From Pagrus major (taxonomy: Eukaryota > Chordata > Actinopteri > Spariformes > Sparidae): a stretch of 64,000 bases of DNA. Where the stretch lies: contig NC_133221.1 of NCBI RefSeq assembly GCF_040436345.1, positions 19,279,165 through 19,343,164 on the forward strand, written 5' to 3'. How positions within the stretch are numbered: position 1 is the stretch's first letter; the number at the start of each line of letters is the position of its first letter. The translations under genes and the position numbers were made by a program. Positions 42,401 to 59,349 of this stretch are shown one piece after another. The notes beneath the pieces are model-generated. The model was not told where the DNA came from, did no database searches, and saw only the letters and a program-made list of their open reading frames with translations.

Positions 42401-45400
42401 ATGGCTTACTTTGAGGTTTTAATGCGTGTTTTCTTTTTTGGTTCCAATATTTTACTGTTACCGTTTTCAGCCAATGTTTGTACGGAATTAAGTTTAGATT
42501 TATGCTTGCTAATTCAGCACTAGCCATCTGGTGGTGCAGTGGTGGCTGGTAGGTTGTTAATTTGATTCCCAGACTAGCAGAATAAACTGCTGAAGTGCCC
42601 TTAAGCAAGGCCTCTTGGCACTGACTGCTCCATTGGAGCTGCTCATTGACCACAGATCAGACTGGTTGAGCTGCCAGCTTTTAGGTGTTAGTGTGTTGAG
42701 CAAGGGCGTAGCCAAAAAAACAAAACGAAACACCACATTGTTCTCAATGAGAAAATCTTGATTAAATAAAGGTTAAACAAACAATGTTGGCACATTACCT
42801 GTTCCAAATTTAAACATAAGGGAGGTCCCACTAGGGCTGAAACTAACAATCATTTTTACTGTTGATTAATCTGTCAATTATTTTTTTGGATTAATTAATT
42901 AATTAATTATTTGGTCTATAAACGGTCACAAAATGGTAAAAATGTGTCTCCCAAAGCTCAAGTTGACGTCCTCAAAAGTCTTGTTTTCAGATATTCAGTT
43001 AATGGTCATAGAGGAATAAAGAAACCAGATTCACATTTAAGAAGCTGGAATCAGAGAATTCGGGATGTTAATGACAAGTCATTAATCAATTAATCACCAT
43101 TAAGAATATAACTGATTGAAAATTTACATCAAAAAGTATCTGGTTACAAATTACAAATACTTGCTTATGAAATATATCAAAATATAATACAAAATACTGG
43201 TATGAAAAAATGTTTTTTAATTTGTAATTTAAAAAATACAAAAAGATATTATTACATTTGAACTACTAAGTAGCCTTAGTATGAGTTGGTGTTTGTTGGA
43301 TCAATTGTTGAATAGCAACAGACAGAAAGTCAATTAAAATGAAGTCATTATTTTGTGTAATTTGATTTATCTTTTAAGTTACTTGATGTTTACTTTATCT
43401 GTTATTTTACTCAGTTCAAGAAATTGCTTAAAATTTGCATCTCTACGGAGAATGTGGGCTTTTTCTTTTCCTTGAATTTTTTTTTAAACAAGGTATGAAC
43501 ATCAAAACACCACTGTGCTAATTTCTCACCTGTACCTATAACTTTTTAGTTATGTGAATAGTCCTGAATGATAAAAAGTTACTTGCATTACATTTTGTTG
43601 TTTATGTTTTGCTTTCATTTAAAATTACCTTCACAATATATCTACAAGTCCAGCTGGTGATGCAATAAGGTTAGGGTGATTCGTTCCTCCACTCGGGTGA
43701 AGGAGGAGGAAAACTGCATCATGTCTTACATGTAATGGTGTCCCTTTCAAACAAATGCCTGTTGAGCCTGGCCAGGTGACGAGAAATTTAAGTATCAGTG
43801 AAAACAAGTAACAATCAGCTGCCAGCATCACTTTCCCATTATCTCCTCTGCTCTCTAAGGAACAATCCCCACAGCACTGAAGAGATTGTGCTCAATAAGA
43901 GAAAAAGCTTTGCTCTCTCTGTCTGTGGCCTTCAAAGCTCTGAGGCTGAATCTGCAATCGGAGTGTGTGGGCACAGTCTATTAAAACAGTGAAAGTTAAG
44001 CTGCATAAAGGGAGATTAAAAATAGACCATTTTCTTTTCTTTGTTTTTTATTCTTAAGTCTCTCTGTTTCCTTTGGCTCAGAGCCCCATTATGTCTGCAG
44101 CTGTTCTGTGTCTGTCATAAATCTGAACCAGACCTGGCCGCTCTAAAGGACTCTGAGCTCACAGAGCTGTGAAATACGCCCCATATTTCTCTCCATGTTC
44201 TGTGAAGGAAGTGGCAGGGCATGGAGGGGTTGTGACTAGTCTGCTTTAGTGATACTTCAGTGATGTAGCATCACATGCACAGCATTATAAAGACAACAAA
44301 GAATGGATGCATCCTCATGTGTGTGTGATGCAGCTGGAAACCCCTTTAATTCATCTATCTATTCCTGCTGTCATACTGCAAGGGCAGTCATAAAACCAAT
44401 TTTCTTTTACATCTCCTCCACACACAGACACAAGACATTTGTTCTAGTTAATGTGATGCAGTATGTGCATGCAGAGGTAGGGGGGACTGCAGGGTGGGGC
44501 AGCAGCAGCAGTATTTCTCTGTGTGACTGGATTAGTCGAGGCTGTTCCTGGGAGGCTGCTAACTGTTGCCCTGATCTGGCCAGCAAGACAGCAGCTGGCT
44601 GCTCTGGCCCCACCCAGCCCTGCCAACTTTGGGTTGATCTGGGAACAGTGCCAGGCAGCCGCTCAGACTGCAGCACTCGCACACGAATATATAGACCTTG
44701 ATATAGCACACAAGCATTTATGTGTTAATTGTCAAATGGTGCCTGAAATTATTTTGTTTTGCTTTATTTTAAATGTTTATTCCACCTCATTTTATTTTGA
44801 TGCAGACAAAACACAGAGCATTGCCCTTAAGTTTGAAACACAGCAGATTAAGGGACAGAGAAGAGAGGCAACAGTTCAGCAAGTCAAGTACAACATACAG
44901 GAACTGGCACTGTCTGTTGAGAACACTTCCTGTGTGTTGACATGTTTGGTTTTTCTTTCACTGTTTCTGCAAGAGCTCCTCTGAAGCTCACAGTTGAATT
45001 AAAGGCGCTGTGAAGGATTGTAAATGATTATATAAAATGTCTTCACCCATCTGCTTTGTTTTCTCTATCCAGGTCCTGGATTTGATCTCCAGTGACAATC
45101 TCAATGTGCCATCAGAAGAGGAAGTGTACCGGGCTGTGCTGAGCTGGGTGAAACATGATATAGATGGACGTAGGCAACACGTACCGTGGGTAAGACATGT
45201 CTCACCTTACCGGAGAGAATTTCTATCCTGCTTAATTTTTTCAGTTTGACTATAATTTGTAACACACCTTTATCACATTTCCTTAGCTGATGAAGTGCGT
45301 GCGGCTGCCGCTGCTGAGGCGAGACTTTCTGATGAGCAACGTGGACACAGAGCTGCTAGTGCGTCACCACTCGGAGTGCAAGGACCTGCTGATCGAGGCT

Positions 45401-48400
45401 CTCAAGTATCACCTGATGCCTGAGCAGAGGGGAGTCCTCAGCAACAGTCGGACGCGCCCGCGACGCTGTGAGGGCGCCAGCCCTGTGCTCTTCGCCGTTG
45501 GTCAGTGTGCCCCTGAAGGTACCCACTAGGGTACACTTAGACCACACATCAATTAATTTTAGCCTCATAATGTGTGCAGATATCAGAGTTTTTATAGCTG
45601 GGATATAAAAATGCTGATATGATAATATGAGACTAGACATTTTCTGGAATGTTTATAGTGTTGTCATATATCTGAAATGTTTCCCAGGTTGTAGTGGGTG
45701 CGTTGCAGTAAAGTGAAACATTTGTTTGAACCTCTTTAACTAAAGCAGTATGAAATGTTCAATGAATTCCAAATATTGCTTTTCATAATTGTATCCAAAT
45801 CAGAAATGGTTTATGTTATTCAGAAATAATATCATTCATCCTTTAGTTTATAATAGTTCTATAATAACAAAAGTTTACACAGTTGAAATAATGTCACAGT
45901 GTTCATATTGAGGTATTTTCTCCAAATATCGGAGAGTCTCGTTGCTGTCATCTTGCATCGCTTCATTCATCTAAATTAAACCAAGTAAATACAATTAAAG
46001 AATCTTGGTTGAAAACATTCAAGACTTCCCTAAAACTATGAACAGAATGTGGAGGAATAACCGTTTTGACATAATGACGTCTATGTATTGTGTTGTTAGC
46101 ATGCTAACCAGCTAACCCCAAGCCCATCCAGTTTAAAGCTGGTAGTAGTGTAAACACCAACACTTCCCTGGTGCTTCGGACTCCCAGCCCAAACTGGTAG
46201 CTGCATGGCTAACAGCAGCTACAGCTTGCAGTTCGTAGCGGTTACTCTGGTGATATGCTGCCCCATATAGTCCTTAAATCTAAACAGGTTGCCTGTAACA
46301 TCTGGCCAGGGACAATGGATGAAAATTAGCCTTAATGGCTAACTCTGGCTCACTTGCAGTTTCTTTTCTGTTGATCGGTGTTGCACTGTCCCTGTCAAAT
46401 AAACCAATAAATAAATAAATATTTGTTGCGAGTATAAATTCAACAGGCTGTCAATTCTAACCTTTAAGGCTAGTCTTAAGCCTAAAAACTGTTTTGTTCC
46501 AACATACTTGTTCAATACATCAAGATATAATTATCCAAAAATGCCACTCCAAACTGCACTGAGCAGAAGTGAACCTGGATTTCTGCCAAAATCATCACAA
46601 AATCCTGCAACTTGGAAATATTCTGTGTATCACTAAATCACTAAATTCCGGACAACATTTTAATTTTTTTTAAAGAACTGCTTGATGTATGAGTATATGT
46701 TTTTCACCATCCTGTGGTGGTGTGTATGTTTCTGCAGGTGGAGGCAGCCTGTTTGCCATCCATGGAGACTGCGAGGCGTATGACACCAGGACAGATCGCT
46801 GGCACATGGTGGCGTCCATGTCCACTCGGCGGGCACGGGTGGGCGTGGCAGCCATTGGGAACAGACTTTACGCTGTCGGAGGGTGAGTGACGATAACCAT
46901 AGCGTTGACCTTTGACCCAAAACTAATTAACCACCATCTCTAACTCAAACATTGTATTATGTGATGTTATCTAAACCTTACTTTTATAAAGAGGCAGGCG
47001 AACATGTGGACGATTTACATGTGTTGTTTGAATGCCTGTTTAACTTGACTTAACTTCAATCATCAAAAAGCCATTTCTGTTTTATTTATATCCATATCTC
47101 CTCAGGTACGATGGCACCTCTGACCTCGCAACTGTGGAGTCCTATGACCCCATCACAAACTCCTGGCAACCTGAGGTTTCCATGGGAACACGGCGGAGCT
47201 GTTTGGGTGTAGCCGTCCTGCACGGCCTGCTTTATGCTGCTGGAGGTTATGATGGAGCTTCTTGCCTCAATAGGTACAGACAGACTGACATTTTAGTGAT
47301 GAATTCTGAACATTCCTGATACTTTAAGCTAGATTTGCAACATTATTGTATCCAGTTGCAGCCTTTTTGTTTGTTTTGATGCAGTTTTCTAGGCCAAGTC
47401 TCAAACACAGTTTATATCAACAGTAAAACCTTACAGTGTTTTTATATTTAAGTCATTTTCTCCTCTTTCAGTGCAGAGCGTTATGACCCTCTGACCAGTA
47501 CATGGACCTCAATCGCTGCTATGAGCACCCGTAGGAGATATGTACGAGTAGCAACTCTGGGTAAGAACTTGCCACAAACATGACATTATGAACACGCTGT
47601 TCTACTGTATGTTTATGTTTCGCTGTCTACATTTGAATGTCTGAACTCAGGCGGGAGTTGCCAACATGGTATTTGACTGCTAATATTTACATTCTGAGTG
47701 CTAACTCCCTTTTCCCCTCCAGATGGTAACTTGTACGCAGTGGGAGGTTATGACAGCTCCTCACATCTCGCAACAGTGGAGAAATATGACCCCCAGGTAA
47801 AGTATATGCTGTTAAATTTATCATCAGAGCAACTTGTCCGCTGCCAGGATCGACTGACGGTGGAGGCAAAATCATACACATTTAATGAATATATGAACAT
47901 GTGACCAATGCTCAGTCTCCTGATTTACCGAGCAGAGCAACACATGGACAGCCATTGCCAACATGCTGAGTCGGCGCAGCAGTGCCGGGGTGGCCGTGCT
48001 GGACGGCATGCTGTATGTCGCAGGAGGCAATGACGGTACCAGCTGCCTGAACTCTGTGGAGCGGTTCAACCCCAAGACCAACACCTGGGAGGGAGTGGCT
48101 CCCATGAACATACGCAGGTTAGTCTGCACCCACAGTTCATATTAGAACAGAATGGTCCTGTCTTTCAAAACAGTTACCTTACAGTATGATAAGGGAAGAA
48201 ATCAACAGTGAACCATATAGCGAATACAAAATTTGTATCTGATGACATGACAGAGGACCTTAAATTGATCCAGGGAACTTAAGGAAATGAAACTTACCTT
48301 AGCCAAGTGATCAGCCAGGATGGCCCGGTGCTACTATTCCATGTGCACAGTTCAGCTCACACTGATGAAATGTTGAAATGTATTCACCTCAACCCACTTT

Positions 48401-50200
48401 CTACATTTTTGATAAGGCCTCTCCAGCTTTTATCCTTATTTTCATACTTCATAAATATGGACACCTTAGTGATGGAGAGGGGGAGAAATTAGCTGGTCTG
48501 TATTTGAGAAACTCTATGGTACCCTCAGAAAAAAAAAAAACGTTTTGCCTAAAACTAAATAGAAGATAAAATCTCCATTTTAAAAGCAAAAGACGAAACC
48601 GTGGTGCTGTCTGTAAGGAGCTTGTCAGGCGGACCCCCCTGCTGTGAAGATTTTGCTCTGTGGAAAATCTTTACTCTTCAAGGCGAGGGATTTGGGGCAT
48701 TTGGATGTCATCCTTACTGTCTAAATCGTCTTGCGGCATTAACATCAAATGACCTATTTTCCACAACAGCCTACTCTCTTATTTCTAAGAACATGAAACT
48801 CGTCTTGAGGGTGCTTATCAAAGCATTTGTCAATGCACACACACTCACAGCATTGTATTGATACATACAAGAGATTTAGTGAAGTAGCTGTCTTGGATTT
48901 GAGGACACACCAGCAGATTCACTTGCTCCCCAGGCCCCTCTCATGTGTTTGAGTCAGTGTACTGTAGGAGCAGGGAAACCTGACAGCAGTTGACTGTGCA
49001 GCCCCATGAATAACCCATGTGTTAATCAGCTGTGTGGCTTTGAGAGCTTTTCTTATGCTGTTGCTGAGAGGCTCCATTTACACGCTACAAAATATCGCAC
49101 TGTGTTGACAACTAATCTATCACTCTTCTCAACCGTTTTATAATAAGATCTGTCGTCTCTTTTTTTCTCTGCCAACAAACCATTAACTTTTCCACTGGTC
49201 CTGGGCTATGATTAATAATGAACTAAAGTATTATTGGAACTTCCTCGTGTCCTCAAACTGTTATTAGTTGCTGCCATAATAATGACGCTTCAGCGTGTTT
49301 TAAAATAATCAGTTATTGTCCCATTGCTCATGATTAGAGCTGCAACCATTAGTCAATTAGTTTTTAAAATAACAGCTTCAAACTCATTGTGATGGTACAG
49401 TGTCTTGTAATAGGGTGAATGGTGTCTCTGTCTCAGCCACTCTGCCCCCTTATCACTGGTTTCTGCACTGTATAACTTCAGTGAGAGGGTAGGATCACAG
49501 AGTTATGTATATGTTTACTTCAAGATACAAGTTTTCAACACATCACATTGTTATGATGTAATGAGTTTTGTTTGTAGTTAGCACCTACATTACATTTTTT
49601 TATTACATCATTTGTATTTACAACATGTTGGTGTTGCTCTCAGAAAACTGTGGGGGGCGCCAAATCACACAAAATGACAATTTCTACACAATGATGCTTT
49701 AAATCTTACAGCCTTTTTTTGTAATCTTTTAATTTTTCTTGCATTTTGGGAAAGTAATGCAAACCCCACAATGCATCCACTGTACATTAACAGATGCTGG
49801 CTTCCGTTGTCACTCTAACTATAATTAATAGTTAGATCAAAAGAAATGCATAGAAATTATTATTTATATCAAATAAAGCAACAAAATGAATTCAAATTTG
49901 ATGACTATAAAAACAAGACTATTATTCGCGTGGAATTTAGATATTCTATTTGGATCTGTTTCTCCCTCCAGGAGCACCCATGACCTAGTGGCGATGGATG
50001 GCTGGTTGTACGCAGTGGGAGGTAATGACGGCAGCTCCAGTCTCAACTCCATCGAGAAGTACAACCCACGCAGCAACAAATGGGTTGCCGCCTCCTGCAT
50101 GTTCACACGGCGCAGCAGTGTGGGCGTGGCTGTGCTGGAGCTTCTGAACTTCCCGCCGCCTTCCTCGCCCACCCTCTCGGTTTCCTCCACCAGCCTTTGA
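39436..50200 (+). CDS. klhl17: Kelch-like protein 17 (actinfilin)
   Basis: Eleven coding exons: 39436-39649 (exon begins 39385), 40326-40447, 40565-40786, 45073-45189, 45287-45500, 46738-46882, 47106-47273, 47472-47560, 47723-47796, 47936-48117 and 49972-50200 (TGA). All phases close to 591 residues. The first ATG after the acceptor was chosen ([15 protein letters not shown]); human KLHL17 has about 50 more N-terminal residues. Domains: BTB (about 25-140, with [18 protein letters not shown] and [11 protein letters not shown]), BACK (about 145-255, with [11 protein letters not shown]) and six kelch repeats (about 290-580) with repeated YAVGGYDG / YVAGGNDG and Tyr/Trp signatures. The tail ends [10 protein letters not shown], identical in my memory to the human C-terminus. 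From family knowledge, actinfilin binds F-actin through kelch repeats, is enriched at neuronal postsynaptic sites and recruits Cul3 to ubiquitinate the kainate receptor subunit GluK2. Conservation looks extremely high. Confidence 0.97.
42515..42665. mobile_element. SINE-like remnant
   Basis: It has GGTGGTGCAGTGGTGG, then GATTCCCAGACTAGCAG, AGTGCCCTTAAGCAAGGC and GGAGCTGCTCATTGACC. These words occur in that order in tRNA-derived SINEs that I recall from teleosts. Box A/B are degraded and no poly(A) or target duplication is clear. Confidence 0.45.
42834..43098. mobile_element. hAT-like MITE copy
   Basis: It starts GGGCTGAAACTAACAATCA, continues with GATTAATCTGTCAATTATT, a GGTCTATAAACGGTCACAAA segment, CATTTAAGAAGCTGGAATC and ends near TTAATCAATTAATCACC. 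The same family appears in the opposite orientation at 17770-18110. No coding capacity. Confidence 0.7.
45501..46737 (+). other. klhl17 intron 5 with dispersed repeat
   Basis: No coding exon. Sequence at about 46090-46300 (GCTAACAGCAGCTACAGC and TGATATGCTGCCCCATATAG) has the look of a teleost dispersed repeat. The rest is AT-rich and unique. Confidence 0.5.
48118..49971 (+). other. klhl17 intron 10
   Basis: 1.85 kb with no coding exon. A short hAT-like end (GAGCTGCAACCATTAGTC) lies at about 49336-49353. Otherwise unique AT-rich sequence. Confidence 0.6.
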
Positions 50201-52746
<2,546 letters not shown>

Positions 52747-53384
52747 AGATGTTTTCAGATGTGATAACTGACGTGTTTGAACACATTTTTCACGCAAGGC
52801 TGGACAAATCTTAAACTTATCCTGCAACTTTGAAGTAGCAAGTTTTATCCCTGCATCTGCAATAGTTTTACCCAGTGTGATAAACACTGAAGCCGCTAAA
52901 TGCTCAGTGCAAACACAAACAACCACAGACACACTCAAGGTTGTGTTGCTAAGTGTTCGTTGCTAGGCTCACTATACCCGCACTGATGCTTGGTATCTTT
53001 CCAACATACTCCTCTTTCATATAGTGATCTAAGCAGACAGCTGAACACTCTCACTTTACCCTTCTTGACCTCAGTCACATGGCACTCACACCTGTGGCTG
53101 CCTCTGCACACACTCAAACCTATGAACTCCCACTCTCCCAAAACACACACAAATACAGACCAAATATACACACTGCAAGACAGCTACAGCTTTGAAAGAG
53201 AGAGAAAAGGGCTACAGCTACACATACAGCTGGTATATTATGTTGCTTTGCTATACTTGTGGCATTAGATTGCACAATCAAACATGTCATGGTTGAACAT
53301 ACTTCAGCAGCTAACTTACCATTTAATTTTTGTAATAAAATTTGACAGGAGAAAATTTGTTTTGCAAACCTCAAACTTTCAGAA

Positions 53385-53640
53385 CTTTAAAGGGATCATG
53401 CAACATTTTTGGGAGATATCCTTATTTGTTAGATGATAAGAATGACTCAACTCTCATGTTTGTAGGGTACAAATATGAAGCTCCAGCCAGCAGCTGATTA
53501 GCTTAGCATTAGCAAAACCACTGGAAAAACGGGGAAACCGCTAGCCAGACTGAGGGTAACAAAATCCACTGTACAGCAAGCTCGACAAGTAACGCTACGC
53601 AAAGCTAACCAATAGATATATGTGGTATTATGCATTTCCT
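53385..53640. repeat. Dispersed teleost-type repeat remnant
   Basis: Starts TTTAAAGGGATCATGCAAC and contains CAGCTGATTAGCTTAGCATT, AAAACGGGGAAACCGCTAGC and CAAGTAACGCTACGC. These words recur in fish repeats known to me. Its ends are not clearly defined. Confidence 0.5.
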
Positions 53641-56389
53641 AAAATGTCAAAATACGTTTTAACATCTTACGTTTTCTCAAAGTTATACCAACATGACAAA
53701 GTAGACAACATGGAATTGTAAATTTTTAAAGCAGGCGACCCAAGCTTGGAAGTTAAAGTGATATTCCACCAAAATCAAGCACTGAAGGCTTAAAAGGTGG
53801 CTTTAAAAAATGTCTAAAGACAAAAAACAAAAACTAAGACAGTGTCGTCAGAAATTTCTCAAGACATTCCAGCGGCATAATCTCCTTCCTCATTGTCCAT
53901 ACATATGCTCAATCTGTTATTAACATTTATAGGATTACTAAAATATGGCGAAATATGAAGCTTCCAGCAGACTTTTTGGGTTTCCAGGATTGTTGATAGT
54001 ACAACAAGGAAGTCAGGTACATACCAATCTGGCCTGACAGGGTGAGTTTTTCAAACTAAAATGCTAGTACACTTTACTGTGTGTGCACGTGTGTGTAAGG
54101 ATTTAAAGATGTGCATGGAATGTTGTGTCTGCATGTTTCTGATTGCTGTAGTTGTGAGTCACCTCCGCTGCTACATTATGAGATGCTAATGAGTTTACAA
54201 TGTTTCTACATGAATGTGCTCACTCTGGAAGAGCTGCTGCAGCGGATCTGGAGAGGGGAAGGGGATGGGGTGAGTTCTTTCTCTCTGTAGCCTCCCAGCA
54301 TTCCTGCCACTGGAGCCTCTCCTCTTTCTCCTGGTGTCGGCCGCTGCACACTCCTTATCAGGCCATGGAGATGCGGTCAGCCTCTCTGGAAGGACTGGAG
54401 TGTCAACTGGACTGCTACACCTACCGAGAGAGGCCATACATTTTTTGACCTGCCACTTAAGATAAGACAGGGCTTTGAATGGAAAATCTGTCAACCCCAT
54501 CAAAACTATTTAGGACTGTACAGCTTACGGAAGTCAGAGCAGAAATAATGTGGAAGGCTTTGATGCTGTAGTAAACACGAAAACAGGGTGTGGCCGATAG
54601 CTGACCTATAGTGGATGGACAAAATGATGTGTTCGCTTTGAAAGATGTCAATCTTGACAATCCTGACAAAACCATTTTTAAAAGATTTTCAAAATACTGT
54701 AAGGCAAATTACTGAAGGCCAAAGATGCCTGACAGTGTATTATGTACATTATTTCATTTGTGCAAAGACCAAAACATGAAGTGGTAGAAAGTAAAATGAG
54801 CTATGAAAGATAAAAAATAAAACCTGTCTTTTGTCTGTTTTTGGGCTAGATATAAACTGGCTGTTGGAGTCACAAACACAGCAAAATTACGAAACATCAT
54901 GAAGTGCTGAACTCAAGAAAGCGGTGCAAGTACGTCCTAAACAGCCCTAACTGAAAAACATTTTAACACGTTTCTGTATGTGCTTTACAACACTGGAAAC
55001 TAATCTCAGAAATGACATGTCATATATTTATATGTATTACTTTTAATTATGTGCAGCTTGGATTATACTATAAAAGATAGATTAGATTCAAACATATAAA
55101 AACATATTTAAAAAGTCACCTCAATATCTACCCATATAAAGTAGATAACTGAATTTGACATGGATCCAAATAGTGCCCGAGGTGTTACAGGTTTTAAATT
55201 ATTCCTCTTCTGTCTTTTTTAAGTTAAGACACAAACAGAGTTCCAAGGAAATCATGGACCTTATCCAACAGATCATTACAATACATTCCATTTTATCTTG
55301 CCAGCTCTCTTTATTGTTTTCCATGGAAGTGGAACTATCTGAATATAAAATATTTTTAAAAAACTATGGCACAAAGATCATTCAGTGGCCCAAATTCCAA
55401 TTGTCTGTATTTCTTTTTCATAACCTCTTAATAAAAACAGTCTTATGTTTGGTCATTTCAAAAACTTTACTATAATCACATATATTTGAGGTTACAAAGA
55501 CTGGGATGTATAGAGTTTAGAAACTGAAATAGTTCATCTGACTTTGACTGATCTTGCCTTCAAAGCAGGGCTGAGGTCCAATTAAGATTCCTTTACAGTC
55601 GTCCTGTGTGAGAACTTTGGCACGTCAGAGTCTCTGTTGGACACCTGATGTTGGGGGCCTCATATCCAGACTCCGTTTTTGTGGCCTGAGGTGTGACTTT
55701 AGCACCGCTGCTCTCACCCACTGAGTCTGGATAAACACAAGCGAGTGACTTCTCGGGGAGGGCCAAAGTTTAACCCACCACACATGGAGGGAATGACATG
55801 AAAATGTAATTTAGGTTTCTTCTTTTGAACAGATGTGACACATCTTATCAAATGAAACAGGAAGTTTAAACCAAGAATAAGTATAATTTACATTGGTACA
55901 AATAGGCAAATAGGGTTGAATGAGACATATATTGTACTGGTGAGCACAGAATGAATAACTGAAATATAACGAATAATAAAGTCATTATTTTTAATGGGAA
56001 ACTATGTGGGCTATTGTTAAGAAACAGCTTATTCAGGAATTGTGAGCCCCACCATATAAAATAGAGTGGGACAAAATGAATGGGCTGTTTGTCTTTCTAC
56101 ATATGGTGTTGCTTTTGGCAAAGTACCCGGTATTTCCCCTTCCCGCTGAGCAATTTGACATAAAATCTATTAAAGCAATCTAAACTTACTCACATGACCT
56201 GTCTAAAGGGCACATTTGCTGCTATTAAGACTAAATCATATTAGTTTATGGTCAATATTAATTATCTTTAAAATGTAGAATATAACTCATAACACATCAC
56301 AATTTCTCCCTAAAGACCTTTTCATGTGAACACAGGAGACATGGCCCTACTTGAGTGGCATCATCACCCTGCTTGTCAAGCTTAGCAAG

Positions 56390-56960
56390 TTTAACAAGCA
56401 AATACTTGCCATGTTAACATGCAAACATTTAGTACCTGAACAAGGTAATACTTATCATACTAAAATGTCAACATTTAGTATGCTTACAAGCAAACAGTTA
56501 TCATGTTAACATGGTATGTCAGTATGTTAACAAGCAAACAGTTATGTTAACAAGCTAAAGTTAATATGTTATCGAGCTGTTATCATGTTAACATGCTAAC
56601 ATGTAGCGTGGGCTAACAGTTAGGCCATCATGTTAACATGCTAACATTAGTATTTTAACAAGTTGTTGTCATGTTGACATGCTAACGTTAGTATGTTAAC
56701 AAGCAAATGGTTAACATGTTAAAATGTTAACATTTAGTATGCTAACAAGCAAACAATTACCGTGTTAACACGCTACTACAGTATGTTAACAAGCTGTTGT
56801 CATGTTAACATGCTAACATCCCTATGCTACCAATAAAGAAGTTATCATGTTGACATGCTAACACTTAGTCGGCCTATGTTAACAAGCAGTTGTAATGTTA
56901 AATTTTAGCAAACAGGCCTACTAAAATGCTTGTAACATCTTAGCATGTTAACATATCTAA
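56390..56960. repeat. Degenerate minisatellite of GTTAACATGCTAACA units
   Basis: About 570 bp of imperfect repeats built from GTTAACATGCTAACATT, AGTATGTTAACAAGC and AAACAGTTA words, with unit lengths of roughly 30-45 bp and many indels. No coding frame persists through it. Confidence 0.85.
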
Positions 56961-59349
56961 AGTTATAGTAAGTTACACGGCAATATGCACAGTTAGTGGA
57001 ACCCTAGGTGCTAACATTAGCACCTAAAGTACAAGTAAGTGTTTCCTGAACTGAAGTGTTGTAAGTGACCAAAGTCAAGATAAGATCTCTGTGGGGACCT
57101 TTATTAATAAAGCTTAAGGTAGTGGCTAATATATTATTATATTTTTGTGAGCAGATTTGTAGCTACCCATCTACCCTCCCTTAACCTGACAGAGCTATTA
57201 TAGCTTTCTCACGCAATGAAAGGTGGAATTCTCAGGAAAGATTTACTGTTTACCTGATGATTCCTATCTTGGTTAAGAATGGATGATGCATCTCATCTGA
57301 AACATCCAACTGAAACTGGATTGACCTCACAGTAAAGAAAAAAAATCCCCTTGATGTTTTCTTTCCTGCTGCCTTCCCCAGATTTAAGGAAAACTGCAAC
57401 AGAGGGGTGAGTCACCATGCTTGCTGCATGTAAGCTCATCCGCCAGGTTTTCCATGATGATCCACAACCACACTTGAAAGCTGCTTTCACATGAATGGAT
57501 GTGACCACGTCATTGGCTGTATTACACTGATTACAGTGTAATGAGATGGATTACTCAGTTATTAATCTGATTACTAACAACTGATCTAATCAAAAACGTG
57601 TGGTTATGTTTTTGTCCATGTCTGTTTGTTGGTTGCTTTGTCAGCATGATTACACAAACCCTACTGAACGGATTTACACAAAACTTGGATGGAGGATGGG
57701 TCTCTGCCCAGAACAGACCCCTTTAACAGATAAAGGGATGGATATAGGAATTTTTTCTCACTTTCTTTAACAGCACGTGAGATAAAGCATTTATTAACAT
57801 TTAGGTATTTGGGTGGCTGCTATCTATGAGTGAGAACAATTTGATGCAGATCCAAATAAAAAGCTGGTTCTAGCTGATTTACACATGCTGCATTTAATTT
57901 TGGATTAGGTCTGATTTAACTAAAGGGCACTGTTGGGCTTGGGCGTAGGTATCTGCTCTTCTAAGTGCTATTCCAGTCTTTCAAGGATTAATAGTTAAGA
58001 CAATAGTTAACAGTTAATATTTTCCTCTATATTTATCTCACACTTCACTAGGGTTACTATAAAAAAATTACTGCATTTTTGCTGTTGTTGAGAGACTGTG
58101 GCTTAGCAAGTGCAACCCAATTATGAAAATGTAAAGTAATGTAAAACAACAAAGTTATTGGTATTATTGTTAATTTGTGGACGATCAAGCTTTGTAATCT
58201 TCAGGCCACATTCAATAAAGTGAGCATAATTTACAAAAGAGGTTAGGACATTTTCCGTCCTCCCTAGATTCTTAGAATAAGCCAAGTTGTGATAAGTTAC
58301 GATAGATATTTATACAAAGTCATTTGATCAAACACGTCCCTACTTGTTGGAGGTGTGTTTCCCACGTTGCTTTCTGCATTCTGAGGAACAATCTCCACTC
58401 AGTGCCAAATCACGTGAATGGCAAAATGATAACTCAGTGAAGGCCGTTTGGCAATATAAAACCATTTAATCAGTCTTCACTTCATCTACTGATGATCGCC
58501 TTTACCAAGATGCAGTTCAACCAGTATTCTTCACTGATTAAATTACTTGTCATGAGCTCTGTGGCCCATCAAGAGAACAGTAATAAAGCCTCTGAAAGGC
58601 TGGATGGTGACAACGACTCAGCTGTGGTTTTAACAGGCTCTTGACTGTTGCTGCCTCAGGTGCATCCGCATGAACAATCCGGCTGAACTGGTTGCCATTA
58701 CCTGACAGCGAGCAGTACTCATGAAATCTCATGACTACAGCACAGCATATCAACTCAGACAATGACCTAATTAATGAGCAAACACAAGATGATCATAATC
58801 ATGAGTGTTTGACTCCTCAGTCTGATTGATAAGAGCACGTCACTATCCATTTAAGGAGGCCAACCATGGAAAATTACATGTTTTCTATTGTGAGTCAAGA
58901 GTGTTGAAACCTAAAACCAATTTTATAATAACTTAATTCCTTAAATGTTTGAATGACAAAGTAAAAAAGGGCCTGTTGGAGGATTATCTTTACATCTTTA
59001 TGCAGAGTAGGCTGTGCTGTCTAAATGAAATGCCATATTCCATTATGCTGAACATCCCTTGAGAAGAAACTGGAAACAAACAGAAAGAAAAGCTGATTTT
59101 ATACATTTTAAAAGATTATTTTTGTGTGAATGAGTTTCAGTTTTTACGTGTTGATACAGGAACAAGCTCCTAACATGCAAACTACATATGTTTGCATACA
59201 CCACTTCACCTCTTGCCTTATGAAAATTAGAGCCTTTGAATACACAAGCGTCCTGTTTAAACTACCTTCCCTTCCTTTCTTACTGACAGATGACTTCCTT
59301 GCAGGTAGGGCCAGGCAATATGGCTTTTTTTTAAAGGTAATATCACAAT

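Larger units (their letters stand above)
40787..45072 (+). other. klhl17 intron 3, 4.3 kb, mostly repeats and AT-rich DNA
   Basis: No coding exon. It contains a repeat-like stretch near 41560-41650 (GATGGGACGATAAAAGATTG), a SINE-like remnant at 42515-42665, a hAT-like MITE at 42834-43098, and AT-rich sequence to 43660. Unique mixed sequence follows. The many short open frames lack splice support. Confidence 0.65.

Noticed and set aside
55155..55475. 106-residue plus-strand open frame in the klhl17-plekhn1 gap
   Set aside because: AT-rich, hydrophobic by composition, no splice context and no recognised domain.
56390..56960. CRISPR-like spaced direct repeats
   Set aside because: Eukaryotic degenerate minisatellite; units and spacers are not regular and there are no cas genes.
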